Part shown: in pieces, positions 26,964 through 39,700 of the stretch
Numbering within the stretch: position 1 is the stretch's first letter
Layout: each line of letters starts with the position of its first letter
NCBI RefSeq assembly: GCF_019703515.2
Contig: NC_059373.1
Coordinates: 17,684,281-17,748,280 of the forward strand
Source: Myxocyprinus asiaticus
Taxonomy: Eukaryota; Chordata; Actinopteri; Cypriniformes; Catostomidae
DNA length: 64,000 nucleotides
Direction: 5' to 3'
Notes under the pieces: generated by a model
The model's database searches: none
The model's input: the letters and a program-made list of their open reading frames with translations, nothing else
Told to the model about the DNA's origin: nothing
Program-made: the position numbers and the translations under genes

Positions 26964-27179
26964 CACTACCGGTCAAAAGTTTTGAAACACTTGACTGAAA
27001 TGTTTCTCATGATCTTAAAAATCTTTTGATCTGAAGGCGTATGCTTAAATGTTTGAAATTAGTTTTGTAGACAAAAATATATTTGTGCCACCATATTAAT
27101 TTATTTCATTATAAAACTAAAATGTAATAATAAAAAAAATTATAATGAGTAAATATTTCAAAACTTTTGACCGGTAGTG
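26964..27179. mobile_element. Small Tc1-type MITE with TA target duplication
   Basis: The left end CACTACCGGTCAAAAGTTTT is exactly inverted at the right (AAAACTTTTGACCGGTAGTG). TA dinucleotides flank both sides (26962-26963, 27180-27181). Only 216 bp and no coding sequence. Lies just downstream of uqcrb. Confidence 0.85.
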
Positions 27180-27181
27180 TA

Positions 27182-28353
27182 TATTGTGCATTTATTGTTT
27201 GTAGAGTAATGGGTAATATTTCATCAATACAGTAGATAAACCTACTATTTTTTTTTCTTCTCGTATTTAAATAAAGTCACTAATGAATTATACAGAATAT
27301 ATTGCAAATACTTCAATGAATTCCTCCACATGTTCAAAATAATGTATATATTATACATGCTTTTATATTATTTGTAGCTTCTGGTTTCTTCATTGTTTCT
27401 GTATTTTACCCTATTCACCAAAGATGCTTACATATGTAAGTGCCTCTTCAACTTTTAGCACTGTGGACATCTACAAACTAGTCTTTAAAAAAAAAAAAAA
27501 AAATCTCACTTTTTTTTATTTTATTTTCTCCTAACAAAGTATAACGGTGTATGTACACGTGTCATAGGAGAGTTGTCGTTTTTTCTTTTCTGAAAGTCAT
27601 GAAAATTACATCTCAAATTCTGTGTTGTTTAATAGAATTCTGTAGTGGAAGTGACAGAGATTTATGTTTTTTTTTTCCTTTGTCTTTCTAAGGCTAATTT
27701 CAATGCTAATATTTTATGTATCCTGAATTTAAATAATATTTTTGCCCTTTTTGCATAATTTGGCAAAATTACAGCTTAACTGTAAATGAGGCCCAGTAAA
27801 ATAAAGGTGCTATTTACTTTTAATTGTCTTCAAAACTTACTTTCTGGGTCTGAGAGAAAGCTAAAAGAGTAAAAACTGTGCATTAAAAGCTTTCGAAAAG
27901 TACCAAAAAATAAATTAAGGCCTGGTAGAAAGTTTCCATGTCAGTTTTAATGTGACGTTCACATACCAAAAAGAAAACATTTGAAATCTGGCCATTTTAG
28001 GGTGATCATCAGATAACAGGCATATTTCTGTCCCTGGGATGTATTTCTAGGAAAAACACATTTTAAATGTCCATAGTCCATTTAGATAGACGGATCTAGA
28101 CTTTTTTTTTTATTATTATTGTGTCTCAAGATGATTATTTTAATACATTTTATGTGTTTTATGGTAAATAAATAAATAAAAATGCATGTTTTGGTGTTGT
28201 CCCCAACCCTAAGTTTCAGATATAATGCCATATTTAAATTAAAGATTTCCTACAAAATTTTAATTAAACAGTGTTTAAGCTAACATTTTGTTAGCAAATT
28301 TTAAGTATACATCTGGATTTTGTTCTTTATTTACTTTAATTTATACCTGTCCC
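27182..28353. other. Intergenic, AT-rich, no gene seen
   Basis: Contains several homopolymer T/A tracts (for example around 27486-27502 and 28106-28116) but no open frame or structured RNA that I can support. Confidence 0.4.
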
Positions 28354-28896
28354 TTAAAGGTGCTTTATGTAAGATTGACAACAAACGTTTGAAATGGGTA
28401 CTGCAGTCCAAATTCAAAATATTGGAGAGTTGTCTCCCCAGCCCCAGACTCGAAGCTCATGCGGGTTGTTAGAATGTTTTAAAGGATTTCTGGGCTTTAA
28501 GCTGTCTCCATCTTCCAAAGGCATCTCCAGTATTTGTACTTCTTTTAATAAGCCTCTGGTCATGGCGGTTTTTAGGTCGGGTGGAATCTGTTATCTCTGA
28601 TCCAGTTTGTTTGCTGGCTTCATGGCTGCAGCACGCAGTGTTGTTTGCCTGAAAACTTGTTCAAATCTGGCAACCCGGCGGTGTCGAAATACTATTGGTG
28701 AGTGGGCAGTGGGCGGGATCACACAGGCCAAAACACAAACACAAATTCCGGCCCGGAATGGAAACTTCAAGTAGAATATACTGGCTGTAGGATTGTTATC
28801 GGAGACGTCAGTTTTTCAACTTAGCGTGTTTCCTAATTCTCTTATGGTAGTTTTATGATTTAGTACAGTAAAAAATACTACATATAGCACCTTTAA
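28354..28896. mobile_element. MITE with AAAGGTGCT...AGCACCTTT ends
   Basis: The left end TTAAAGGTGCTTTATGTA is inverted at the right as TACATATAGCACCTTTAA. A non-autonomous element of about 540 bp lying between uqcrb and the lrrc14b 3' end. The following stretch, 28897-29990, shows nothing I can name apart from a TTTATT at 29500-29505, a possible minus-strand poly(A) signal. Confidence 0.6.
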
Positions 28897-30422
28897 TGTG
28901 TTCGTCATTACAACACACTCTACATAATGCTCTGAAATAAACTTTTTTCAACATTACGTTTATTTGGTAGCCATGGTAACTTGAGATCATAAAAGTCTTT
29001 ATAGCAAGTCAGTCCACTGGCGGCCATCTTTGGAAAACTCTCGGGAGGCTATTTCCTGTCATGCTAGTGCAGCTCCTATCTACTTGAATGGGGGAACACC
29101 GAAATCTCAAAAACGGTTGGTCAAGATTACGATCAAAGAACATATTTCAAATCAGCAGTACAATCTGACAATGCTTGTATCATAAATTATGCTTCTTTAC
29201 CTCAGATTATGCTAAAATACGCAATTTTCCCAGCTTTTATAGCTAATACGCATGTGCGTTTTCGAGACGATTGACAGGCGATGTCTGTATCTAAAAGGTG
29301 ATTGGCTATTTTAACTGTAAGGCGGGCTTCCTTTCTACATCTGTTGGGTGCTAAGCTTCTTGGTTGGGCATTCCAATTTCTCCCATTCATTATAATAGAA
29401 GTGGCCAGTCTCTGTCCTACTCTCTGTCCTAGTGGAGCGCATGTCTGTCAAGAATAAAGACTGGTGTTTTGATGTCCAGAAAGGTAAGAAATTTTACTCT
29501 TTATTCTTAGTGATAGGCATGTACACTTATTACGTGTCAACACCAAACAAGTTATATTTTTGTTATATTATTTTGATGACTTTTTAATTCTTTTCTATTT
29601 AATGTACTGTACTTTACATGTAGATATCCAGCTAGACTTGCTAGTCATCCATTCTTTTTTTTTTTTTTTTGCAAAAATTACAAAGATGTCATCACAAGCA
29701 CAGTCATCACCAGCACATCACAGCTTGTGATAGTGATTACGGGTCGTGGTGATAATGACAGCACTCAAAATTCCAGCAATCCAATTCTGCCACTATTCTG
29801 TGAAATACCCTTTAATAAAAATCAAACACTTGGACATGAAAATGCCCGAAGTTAAAGAAACACCTATATATTTGTGTATGTTTACAAAAGTGCTAAGATA
29901 GACTGAATCTACTGATTGGTTAACATATCCATTTCTCCCTTAAATCAATTACAGGGATACATTCTTATTTCTTATTCACCATGAACGGGCTCACTCCATC
30001 ATTCTTTGCTCTCTCCGTTGGTTAACGCTATTCACTGCATCAATGAAGTTGCCTATGACACTGTTGAAAGAATGCAACATGGAGACTCCCAGCTCATTAC
30101 TTGGCTCATTGATGTCAGGATCGTAAGCTCCAAGCAATGGTGTGCAAACTTCGACATGTCCTTTCCCCGCTCTCTCAAGGATACCCACAAGTTCAGTCCT
30201 TGCTAGCTGGAACTTCTATCTATTGTAATTCAGCAGCGTCCTGTCATCCAGTGGGTACGTCACATCGTCAGAATAACAGTCACGAGGGACGGGCAACTCA
30301 ATATATCTGTTGATAAAGTGCAGTATACAATAAATTACACATTCAAAAAATCTCAGATGTTGGTCTACACTTTAATCTTCTGATGCATTTCTCCTGTCTC
30401 CTATCATATGCAGAGACAACTA

Positions 30423-31422
30423 CAGTTTAAGTCAGAAATTTACATACACCTTAGCCAAATACATTTAAACTCAGTTTTTCACAATTCATGACATTTAATC
30501 ATAGAAGACATTCCCTGTCTTTGGTCAGTTAGGATCACTATTGTTATACATAACAATGGTCATTATGGCCAAACAGTTCCATTTTTTAAATTTTTTTTTT
30601 ATCTTTCCAGAGGACATTTCTCCAAAAAAGTAAGATATTTGTCCCCATGTGCACTTGCAAACAGTAGTCTGGCTTTTTTATGGCAGTTTTGGAGCAGTGG
30701 CTTCTTCCATGCTGTGTAGCCTTTCAGGTTATGTCGATATAGGACTAGTTTTACTGTGGATATAGATACTTGTCTACCTGTTTCCTCCAGCATCTTCACA
30801 AGATACTTCTGGGATTGATTTGCACTTTTCGCACCAAATTATGTTCATCTCTAGGAGACAGAATGCGTCTCCTTCCTCAGTGGTATGATGGCTGCGTGGT
30901 CCCATGGTGTTTATACTCACATACTATTGTTTGTACAGATGAACGTGGTAGCTTCAGGTGTTTGGAAATTGCTCCCAAGGACGAACCAGACAAAAAAAAA
31001 TTCTGAGGTCTCGGCTGATTTCTTTTGATTTCCCCATTATGTCAAGCAAAGAGGCACTGAGTTTGAAGGTAGGCCTTAAAATACATCGACAGGTACACCT
31101 CCAATTCAGTACACCTCCTATCAGAAGCTAACTGGCTATTTGTCTAAAGGCTTGACATCATTTTCTGGAATTTTTCAAGCTGCTTAAAGGCACAGTTAAC
31201 TAAGTGTATGTAAACTTCTGACCCACTGGAATTGTGATATAGTCAATTAAAAGTGAAACAATCTGTCTGTAAACAATTGTTGGAAAAATTACTCATGTCT
31301 TGCACAAAGTAGATGTCCTAAACGACTTGCCAAAACTATAGTTTGATAATATTAAATCTGTGGAGTGGTTAAAAAATGAGTTTTAATGACTTTAAGTGTA
31401 TGTAAACTTCTGACTTTAACTG
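30423..31422 (-). mobile_element. Internally deleted Sleeping-Beauty-like Tc1 element, lrrc14b intron 2
   Basis: The left end CAGTTTAAGTCAGAAATTTA and the inverted right end AACTTCTGACTTTAACTG are the Tc1 type related to salmonid Tc1/Sleeping Beauty, flanked by TA on both sides. About 1.0 kb instead of 1.6 kb. The minus-strand transposase retains only an N-terminal part (EETGRQVSISTVKL, ARLLFASAHGD); the DDE core is missing near 30545-30600. It ends 57 bases from the exon 2 donor. Confidence 0.85.
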
Positions 31423-31833
31423 TAAAAGTAATCCATCCATAGGTTGATTAAGAATAGCTGGCATTCATGTAGTCATACCTCAGAGCTGGAAAACCCTGAG
31501 CCAGCACACTGAAAAGATGGTGCAGGGCAGCTGTGCTTAATGGGTTGCCTAAGATCTTGAATTCCTGGAGCCCCTGGCAGGGTGCCAGTGCTTGGCTGAG
31601 AAGATTCAGACTCTCTTCATCCAGACCACACTCTTCCAGACCCAGGCTGGTGTGCAGAACAGCGATGCAGGAGCTTCCGAAATGTGTTCGGGAAGAGGTC
31701 AGCTACCCCGTGACCACTGAGGTCCAGCTTTACTAAGTGCTCACTGTGCAGGCTGTTGGCAAAGTAGGCCATGTCTACTGCGTTGATGTTGCAGTTTGCT
31801 AGCTCTATACACTGCAGTGGAGTTTGGAGTGAA

Positions 31834-34321
31834 CTGGTAAAAGAGACAGATAGTCACTCGAGAAAAGTGCCTGGGAAGTGACTACATATACCAATTAACA
31901 TTTAACAAATAATACAATTACTAATAAAAAATAAATAATAATAATAATTGTGAATATTTTACACATATGTAAAATACACCTGCGGAGACCTCTGGAAACA
32001 CATTTGAGTAGCTCACTAACAAGTATTTATTTTCTTTTTTTTTTACTATTTATTGAGCTAGTCCGCAGCCAATGTAGCATTAAGTACAAGTGTAGTATGC
32101 ACTCAGTATCTAGTTTACATACTGTTGTGTGAAATAAGGTGCGACCCAAACCGCATTCTTCTGCACTATTCTACATCATTTTGTAGTGCTAGTAGTATGG
32201 TAACACTGAAAATACTACAAAAAGAAGTGAACCATAAGTACACGGATGATGCACTTCAGCTGTCAAAACGGAGTGTGGAATGTCTTTGTACACTCAGCAC
32301 TCATGGTTTGCTATGCGTAGCGGAAGGGGCGGAGTTACCTGGCTGTTTTGCTGGTCTGACAAAACAGTTGAAAATAATGGAGAATGTAGCAACTTGGAAA
32401 CTTCAGTGAAGACAGCACCTTACAAATGTAGGTTGAATGCTTTAACATCACCCCATGCTGTGTGAATATGTATGTTGAGATACAAGTGTTGAACTGAGGT
32501 TGGCTAATGCGCTAAAGCTAACGGCAACACATTGCATGCGTTTTAATTGTCACTTCCATCAGTTGTTGAATGGCAAATGCTTCCATGTAGTAAAAAAAAA
32601 AAAAAACGTTAAATGTTCCACTTGGAACAATAATTTGAAAATTCATACACAACATGGCTGAGTGCATAGTGTATATTGTAAGTGCTTAATGTGAACTGTG
32701 TCACTTGGGAAAGCTATAGAAATCTAGTATGCAGCACATATATTTTGCACTATATCCAATATGCAGTATGTGAAGCATGCACTATAAAAGTAGCATGTAG
32801 TGCATTGAGATAAACAACAGTGCTTAACCTACAATAGTACAAAAAGTACTACAAAACATGTGGTGTTGAGTCTATGGCTTGCACACGTCAATAAACAAGG
32901 AGAAAATACAGACTTTTTTTTATTTGCTGAGTGGAAAAAAAACTTTTCAGTAAAAAGTGTTTAAGAAAGTAATTCCAAAGTAAGACTGATTAATTTTATG
33001 AAGTAGTGGATTACTTTTGAGTAACTTTCCAAACCCTGCATGTAACATACTGTACAATCCCTCTCAATTCATAAACTCACTCTCAATTAATTAACTTCAG
33101 TATAGTAATAAAAGACATATAAGTTCCCAGAAATATTATTATTAAACATATTACATCTGCTTCTGATGTGAATTATTATTACCTATTGGACTAAATAGTG
33201 TTGTGGCATGAAATATTGTGCCTGCATGACGCACAGTGTTTTGACTGTTATTCACCTGCATTTAAATGTAGAAGGTATTATGTTGCCAGGCTCATGTCCT
33301 GGCCTACTTACAGCTTTGCAATGATACAGCTGTCTGCATTCTAGCAGTCCCACAAAACAAATAGGGAGCCATCCAATGTCAACAGCAACACTCTTGATTT
33401 AAAACAAAACTGATTAGAACTGCAATCCTTAATGCTATTCTCAAATAAGCAGCCACACCTCTCCGATCTTACATTTAACTTTATACATGACCTCCATAAT
33501 TTTATGGTGGATGATTTTTGTGATATTTGAGGAAGTTTACATGGAACCTATGATCTTTTTTGTTTTTGTTTTTTTGAGACACAAGAACTGAGGGGAGCCC
33601 AGGGCTAGCTGTCACAAAGGCTTTATCTCTATATTGACTTTTTTTAGTCAAAAGTCCAATTGCTTACATTTGCGTTTTCTCTCGCAGACGTTTTGTATGT
33701 TGGTTTGAACACCTAGTTAAAACCCCTCTTAAATATTTTTTTTTTTACAAAATCAGAAATGTGGATTCTACCCTCCAAAATAAATGTAAACTATCATATT
33801 TGTGTTAAAGGTCTTGGGTAAATGAGCAAACATAATCAAACCCCACTGGTACACATTAAAGCTAGGGTTAATGATATTATTAAGGCAGATTTTTGCAAAA
33901 AGATTTTATTTAGGCTGTTTAATGCAGTAAATGTAACGAGAGGTGTAGATTTTCTTTTGGTTGTTGTGATGGGGGTTGATAGAAGAACCAAAATGTTCAC
34001 TTGAAATCTACACCTTTGGTTTAATAAGAGATTCCATCTTAACAACTTATTCCATACAGTGTGATAACATACCTGGGGCAAATTGTCACAGGAGGTCAAC
34101 ATGTGTTCAGCAAACTGTATCTTTTGTCCTGGGCTGTAACTGTGAGAATATACAACAGCTTATTTTGTAGCCAAGATTTCAAGGGATGCCGCTATGCTAA
34201 TCGACTTTGAAAAATAAACCTACCCTGAGAAATATTAACTACAGTACAAAGTGTGACAATTAGCCCTGGTCTCCGCTACACCTGAACTCACATTGCTCAA
34301 ATGTGGTTTTAAAATCCCTAC
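31834..34321 (-). other. lrrc14b intron 1, no gene seen
   Basis: AT-rich. From about 32060 to 32830 the words AGTATGCA, ATGCAGTATG and GTAGTGCA recur in both orientations, suggesting an old inverted-end repeat. No coding exon with splice signals was found. Confidence 0.35.
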
Positions 34322-35418
34322 CTCAGCAGTTTTCTCGGGTGTCCAGTGAGAGTGGAGAAGTCCAGATAGAGCTCTCTTAGCTCAGTCAGTTTGCTCATCA
34401 GTTCACCCAGAACTCCCAAGAGGTCCTCATCATCTGGACTCAACCTGTGTACATTCAAAGCCTGTGCTGGAAACGTGAGTGAGCACAGCTGAGGGAACTT
34501 TAGCTGTGAGAACATTACCTCAATGTGTGGAGCCTCCAGTTGCACATTGTGCACCACTTCCAGCTTCTGTAGGCCATGTGATTCCACCAGCTTCAGCAAG
34601 TAAAAGAGATTCTTGAGGGCCAGCGAGTCCACACGTAAGCCTACAAAGTGCAGCTTTAATGGGCAATGTCTGCGCAGCAACAGAGCCTGGGTCACCACTT
34701 CATAGTTCCTTCCAGTAACAAAAGCATCAAGAAGGACATTGACCTCCACATCAAAAGCTGATGGTGCTGCTTGGCCAGCCTGCATAGACACCGTAGTCTC
34801 GTAGCACATGCAAGTAAGCAGTCCAGTCCTAGCCCAACGACCAAGCGTACGCCTGCATGGACAGACCTGGTGTTCTGTGTCTTGAAGGCCAATCATATCC
34901 ACTACATGAAGCATTTTTGCATAAGTGCTTGGAGCTTGGAGCACATAGTCCTTCAGACCTTTTAGAAAGGCCTCCAGACAGAGTCTGCAGGTGTGGGAGG
35001 TCAGATCATCTGGACAGTCCGCTGTTCTGCCCAGTAACTTGCGCAAGTTGAGCTCTGTGAGAGGCCACCTCTGAACCAAGTCATTGAGCACTGTGGGCTC
35101 CTCATGCAGATAGCTGGCCTTAAAGAATTGGGTAGAGATTGTAAGGCAAGCAACTGAGACTCTTACATGCATCTGGGCCATTCTGGACGAAGCCCTCTGC
35201 TGCTAAAAACTTGAGGCTTTTCATAACTGTGTTTGGCATCTCTTGAGATTAACCAAACTTTTTCTTTAGAGCTGTCAGCCTTTAGGAGACGTGGTGTTTC
35301 TCTGCCTTCTTTGCAACAACATATACAAGTGCGTAAACCCTTGGTGAGAATAGAACTTTAAGGCAGTGCACTCTGCTGACTGAGAGAATGAGGTGGGAGG
35401 TAGTTGAGAGGGGGTTGG

Positions 35419-35428
35419 TTATTTATAG
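35419..35428 (-). promoter_or_regulatory. TATA/MEF2-like element upstream of lrrc14b
   Basis: On the minus strand CTATAAATAA fits both a TATA box and the MEF2 pattern YTAWWWWTAR. It stands about 240 bases before the ATG, beside an E-box-like CAGTTG (35431-35436). Expression of the mammalian orthologue in heart and muscle would fit, but this is motif inference. Confidence 0.4.
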
Positions 35429-35436
35429 AAGCAACT

Positions 35437-36727
35437 GTCTCATACTAGCAGTGGCTAACAGGCAGAGGTTAAATAGCAATTAAATTCTGGAAACCAAATA
35501 GATGTCTCTTACCTGTGCTCATTAAGGGTCAATGGGGACAACAAAAAGCACAATGTAAGTACTCTGTAGCTACAGGAATAATATGGCTTAATCATTGCAA
35601 ATTATTTTACATTATTGATTATTAACAATTATTGTGCTGTAATTATTTTCAAAATAATTTGTAATGGACCAAAAGTAAAAATATTTTAAGCTCTCTTTTT
35701 AAAAGTGAGAAGGAGTGGGAGAAAATTATGAGCGAGAAAACACGTTGTTACTATCGTATTCACATTCATTTAACACAAAAGAGTCAAGTGACTGTATAAG
35801 TGACAGGGTTTCTACATTCATGGAAAACCTGAAAATATCAGGAAATTTTAAATGAGTGGTATCCAGGCCAGGAAAATTAATGGAAACCGATAAAATCTTC
35901 ATGGAAATTTCTATGGTGAATAATATACATTTTTCAAGTTATACTCTGCTCTAAAATATGTATTTGGCTAGAAATTGCTCTTTATGTGTGTAATTTCTAT
36001 AACAATTATGTTCAAAAATACTAATTTGAAATTAGAAACACTCCAAGCATCCACATTTTTTAAAAGCATTTAAAGACATTTTGTTTTATTAGAATTTATT
36101 TGATATGTAGGTGTATGAATGTTTATTTGATTTTTTTTTTATTATTTACTTGTGTGTAAATAAATGTTTTAATTTATAATATTATTATTTTATTATATTT
36201 TTAATTTAGTTTTATGATAATTATTATTATTGTCCAGTAATCTGAACAACTCAGGAATACAAATCTTGGAAAAGTCATGGGAAAATCATGGAAAATCATT
36301 GGTCAAAAGGCACCTTGTTTTATGTTTTTGTTATGTCTCACCATAAAGAGATTCTCTGTTTTGATCGACCCGTTCAGCCTGACGCATCAACAATGACACA
36401 ACCAATGGCGTGAGTTTGGAAGTGCGACTATCTTGTTTGTGCGATCAGCAGAAGCCTTATTAAACTTTTACATTATAAAAGTTTATTTTTGCAATTCCAT
36501 TCTGTGGCACAGAAATTTCACAATTCAGCCTTGACAATTCCATTGAGAACCACAAGAGGGAAGCACATACAAACATAATGGGTGCAAATGCAGCGACGGA
36601 TTGATTACAGTTCCTCTTTGTAGAGAAGAAAACTAATGCCACCTTCAAGAAGTCCAGAATTTGCTACTAAGTTACTCATTTTGTTCCACTCACTGACACT
36701 CCCATGACCTACACTCTTTCAGACCTC
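35437..36727. other. Region between lrrc14b promoter and nkd2 3' end
   Basis: AT-rich sequence without a supported gene. TTTATT at 36482-36487 may be the nkd2 poly(A) signal (AATAAA on the minus strand). Confidence 0.4.
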
Positions 36728-39700
36728 TTATGCTGAGTGGTAATGGTGATGATGATGATGGTGATGATGATGCTCATGGTGATGATGGTGCTCGTGCCTT
36801 TGAGGAATGGACATAAAGCCACAAGCAGGGACAGCTGGCCCAGGCTGCAACTCTCTGTCCAAGCCCTGGTTGCCTTTGGAAGGTGATGTGGTCTCACGGG
36901 CCCTGGCACGGATGCGTTTGCTGGAGCTGTGCAGCATAGGAGGCTGCGTTTGCTGCTGGGATGGATGGCACCAGTTGACAGGGTGATGCCCATGGAGCTT
37001 GCTGGGTTTGGCTGTAGCTCCACTGCCACCGACAGACTTGCTGCGGTTGCGGAGTGACCTGAGGAAAGAAATGGACCTCCCAGAATATTCCACAGGGCTT
37101 GAGGTCTCGGTCTGAGAGCAACGGTGATGGCCACGGAATGGGCTGTCCCGTCGCTGCTCCTCAGCAGATTGTTCTGAAGATATTAGAGTCAGATAAATCA
37201 TTATGAAAGCTCAAAAAATCTCATCTTCAACCAGACCTCACTAAACATTTAGAGACATGCAATGACTTGTATGTTTTTAATTGAACTGCAAAAGCTGAAT
37301 GTAACCAAGAGCATTTGAGAGGACATTGTAAGTGCAGATCTGCAGAATGGGAATGAGATTGAGATGAAGATACCAGAAACAACTTGTTACATTATGTTTG
37401 GTCATGGTAAACCTGAAATGAGTTTGGCCTTCACAACACTGAGTTCAGCAATTTTTCCTGACCTTTATGAAAAATATTCAGTGGCTATTTCATATTGGAA
37501 AAAAAGCAAAGAAATATTGTGAAGTTACCAGCATCAAATCTTGAGGTGTAATTCTCAGTCCCAGCCAGATCAAGATAGTGGTTCCTACGTTCTGTGTTTT
37601 CATCAACAGGGTAGTGCTTTTTGTCTAGATCACCCATCTGGCTTCTGACAGAGGTAAATGAAAGAAAATTGTTACTTATTTTAATCAAATATAATTTTCA
37701 TTCCTGTACTCATATTCTTTTTAATTTTGTATTGTAGTCTTGTGCATCTGGTTAAATAATTAATTAGGGGCTTTCTGCATCAAAGTTTTCTTAATAATAT
37801 GACACACTCATTTGTATTTAATAATGACTTGGTGCTTTTTACCTAATTTGAACATGATGACTTTCTGCACACCGTATTGTTCCCTCCATTTGATCTTGCT
37901 CATTATGAGATATCCCAATGTCCCGATCTTAAGGATTAAGACAAAAGCAAATTTAAGTCAGTGATATTGCATTGTGATCATTATCTCTGTAAAATGAACC
38001 AATAGTACCTACACAAAACAAAATAAGACAATATATTCCTGATAATTCCAGGTTCAGTCCACCTTTTCTGTTGCCTCTGGTTAATGGGGTGACACTCAGC
38101 TTCACACGCAGGGTTGTGCCATTGCTAAGAACCACCTGTTTGACTGACATCTCCACCACCTCATAGATCGCATGCATCAAGCTCAACATATTCTGCAACA
38201 AACACATAGAGAGAAACTCACCAATAATGGATTTGTGTACCATTGTAATAATGAAACAGTGGACTGCCATTTGTTTAAGCATTACCTCTTTGGTCACTTT
38301 GCCGTTGCTGTCAAAATCGTACAATGTGATCATCCACTCATGATGATTATCATCCATAGACATAATACACTCCACATCCTGATATCAACGTCACAAAAAT
38401 GTAAGAGGAAGATAATTGCTTCATTTTGGTATCAGAATGACAACATGTTTATTAATCAAGATTCAGTTGCCCCAAAAAACACATGAATATCATTGCATTA
38501 GAAAACAAAGTATCAAATCAACTAAAAAGAAATGATAGAGCTTTTCTCAATACTAACTTCACTGTTTCTATTCATTTTTGCTATAACTCTTAACTAACTG
38601 GTCACAAGGTCATTTTTAATGGATGTACAGTATACGCTTACTATAACAACATTTTTACGTGCTGAGTTTTACATGCCACGTTCTACGTTTTGCCACAGTT
38701 TCATGGTGAAATTAACACTTGAGATGAGATGCTTTAAGCGTTTTATTCACTTTCACACACATCACGAGTACAACGGCTGGTTATGATTTTATAAACACTT
38801 ATTTTTCGCTCTATTACTCGCACATTGCTATGTTATGATATCAAAACACTTTTACTTCTTAAGGCATCATTTGAAAAACAATTCATTTTAACACTTGTAT
38901 TACAGACTCACCTACATTTACACACTTATTCCAAAGTGATTATTTCCCATGGTAGCTCACCTGATAGAGTGTTGGACTTTTAGACTCGGAAGACCCTCAG
39001 TTCGAGCCCAGTCAAGCACGCAATCTGACACGAGACGAAAATGTCAAAGCAGCGACACAAAATGACGTGCTTTTGCAAATGTTGCGTTTGATTTTGGACT
39101 CTATCGGTTGGCTCAGGTGTTGGTATAACACATATAGTGTTGGTATGTCTGTTTTGTTCACCTCTCATTTGCTTTTAGGACACTGTTAGGTTTAGGTTAA
39201 TGTTTTAAGTTAAGGAGGTCCGTTTTATTCATTAAAACCTCCATCGAACATTCACTTCAAAAACCTGGTTACGAAGCCATTTCACTCGCTTTTAGCGCCC
39301 CTCATAGGACATTTCACTGGGAAAAAGCAGTGAAACCTGTAATCAAGCACGTAATTTCGTTTAGCAAAATGTTGCCTCGGTCATGCAATTTTCATAAGAT
39401 CCGGCTGATAAAATCAGTTCCCCTCACCACAGGTATAGTTCATCACATTCACTCAACTGTATGGACATGTTCCACTAATGTTTGACAACCAGAAACTGTC
39501 CAAATACTTTTGTCTTAATTTTGAAAACATCAATTATTTTATCATCTAAAACATATATTTATTGTTTTATTTGAAAAGTGTTCTTGTGCCACTTGGTTTT
39601 TTATTTGGTTATATTATACAAAGACGTCCAAACATTTTTAAATGTGGCTTTAGCATCCAAATACTTTTGGGGGCCACTGGATCTTACAACTTAGAAAACA

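Larger units (their letters stand above)
29991..35181 (-). pseudogene. lrrc14b: lrrc14b-like gene with frameshift and in-frame stop
   Basis: Leucine-rich-repeat gene of the LRRC14/PRAME type. Exons on the minus strand: 35181-34322 (from ATG), 31833-31479 and 30306-29991. Exon 1 is an intact 286-codon frame starting [12 protein letters not shown]. Exon 2 continues the repeats (CIELANCNINAVDMAYFANS, KLDLSGHGVADLFPNTF). Between FRKLL and LEECG (31640-31667) the frame slips; exon length is off by 2 mod 3, as a 5-base loss would cause, giving TGA at 31617-31619. Beyond it the true frame resumes (LNLLSQALAPCQGL). Exon 3 shows YIELPVPRDCYSDDVTYPLD, then TAG at 30216-30218 where relatives have Gln, then PLLGAYDPDINEPSNELG to the natural TGA. 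An intact gene would be about 511 residues, close to human (about 514). A paralogue elsewhere may carry the function. Confidence 0.85.

Noticed and set aside
38949..39010. Possible tRNA gene with A and B boxes (also 49877-49938)
   Set aside because: The acceptor stem does not pair and both copies share long flanks, so this is a tRNA-related repeat.
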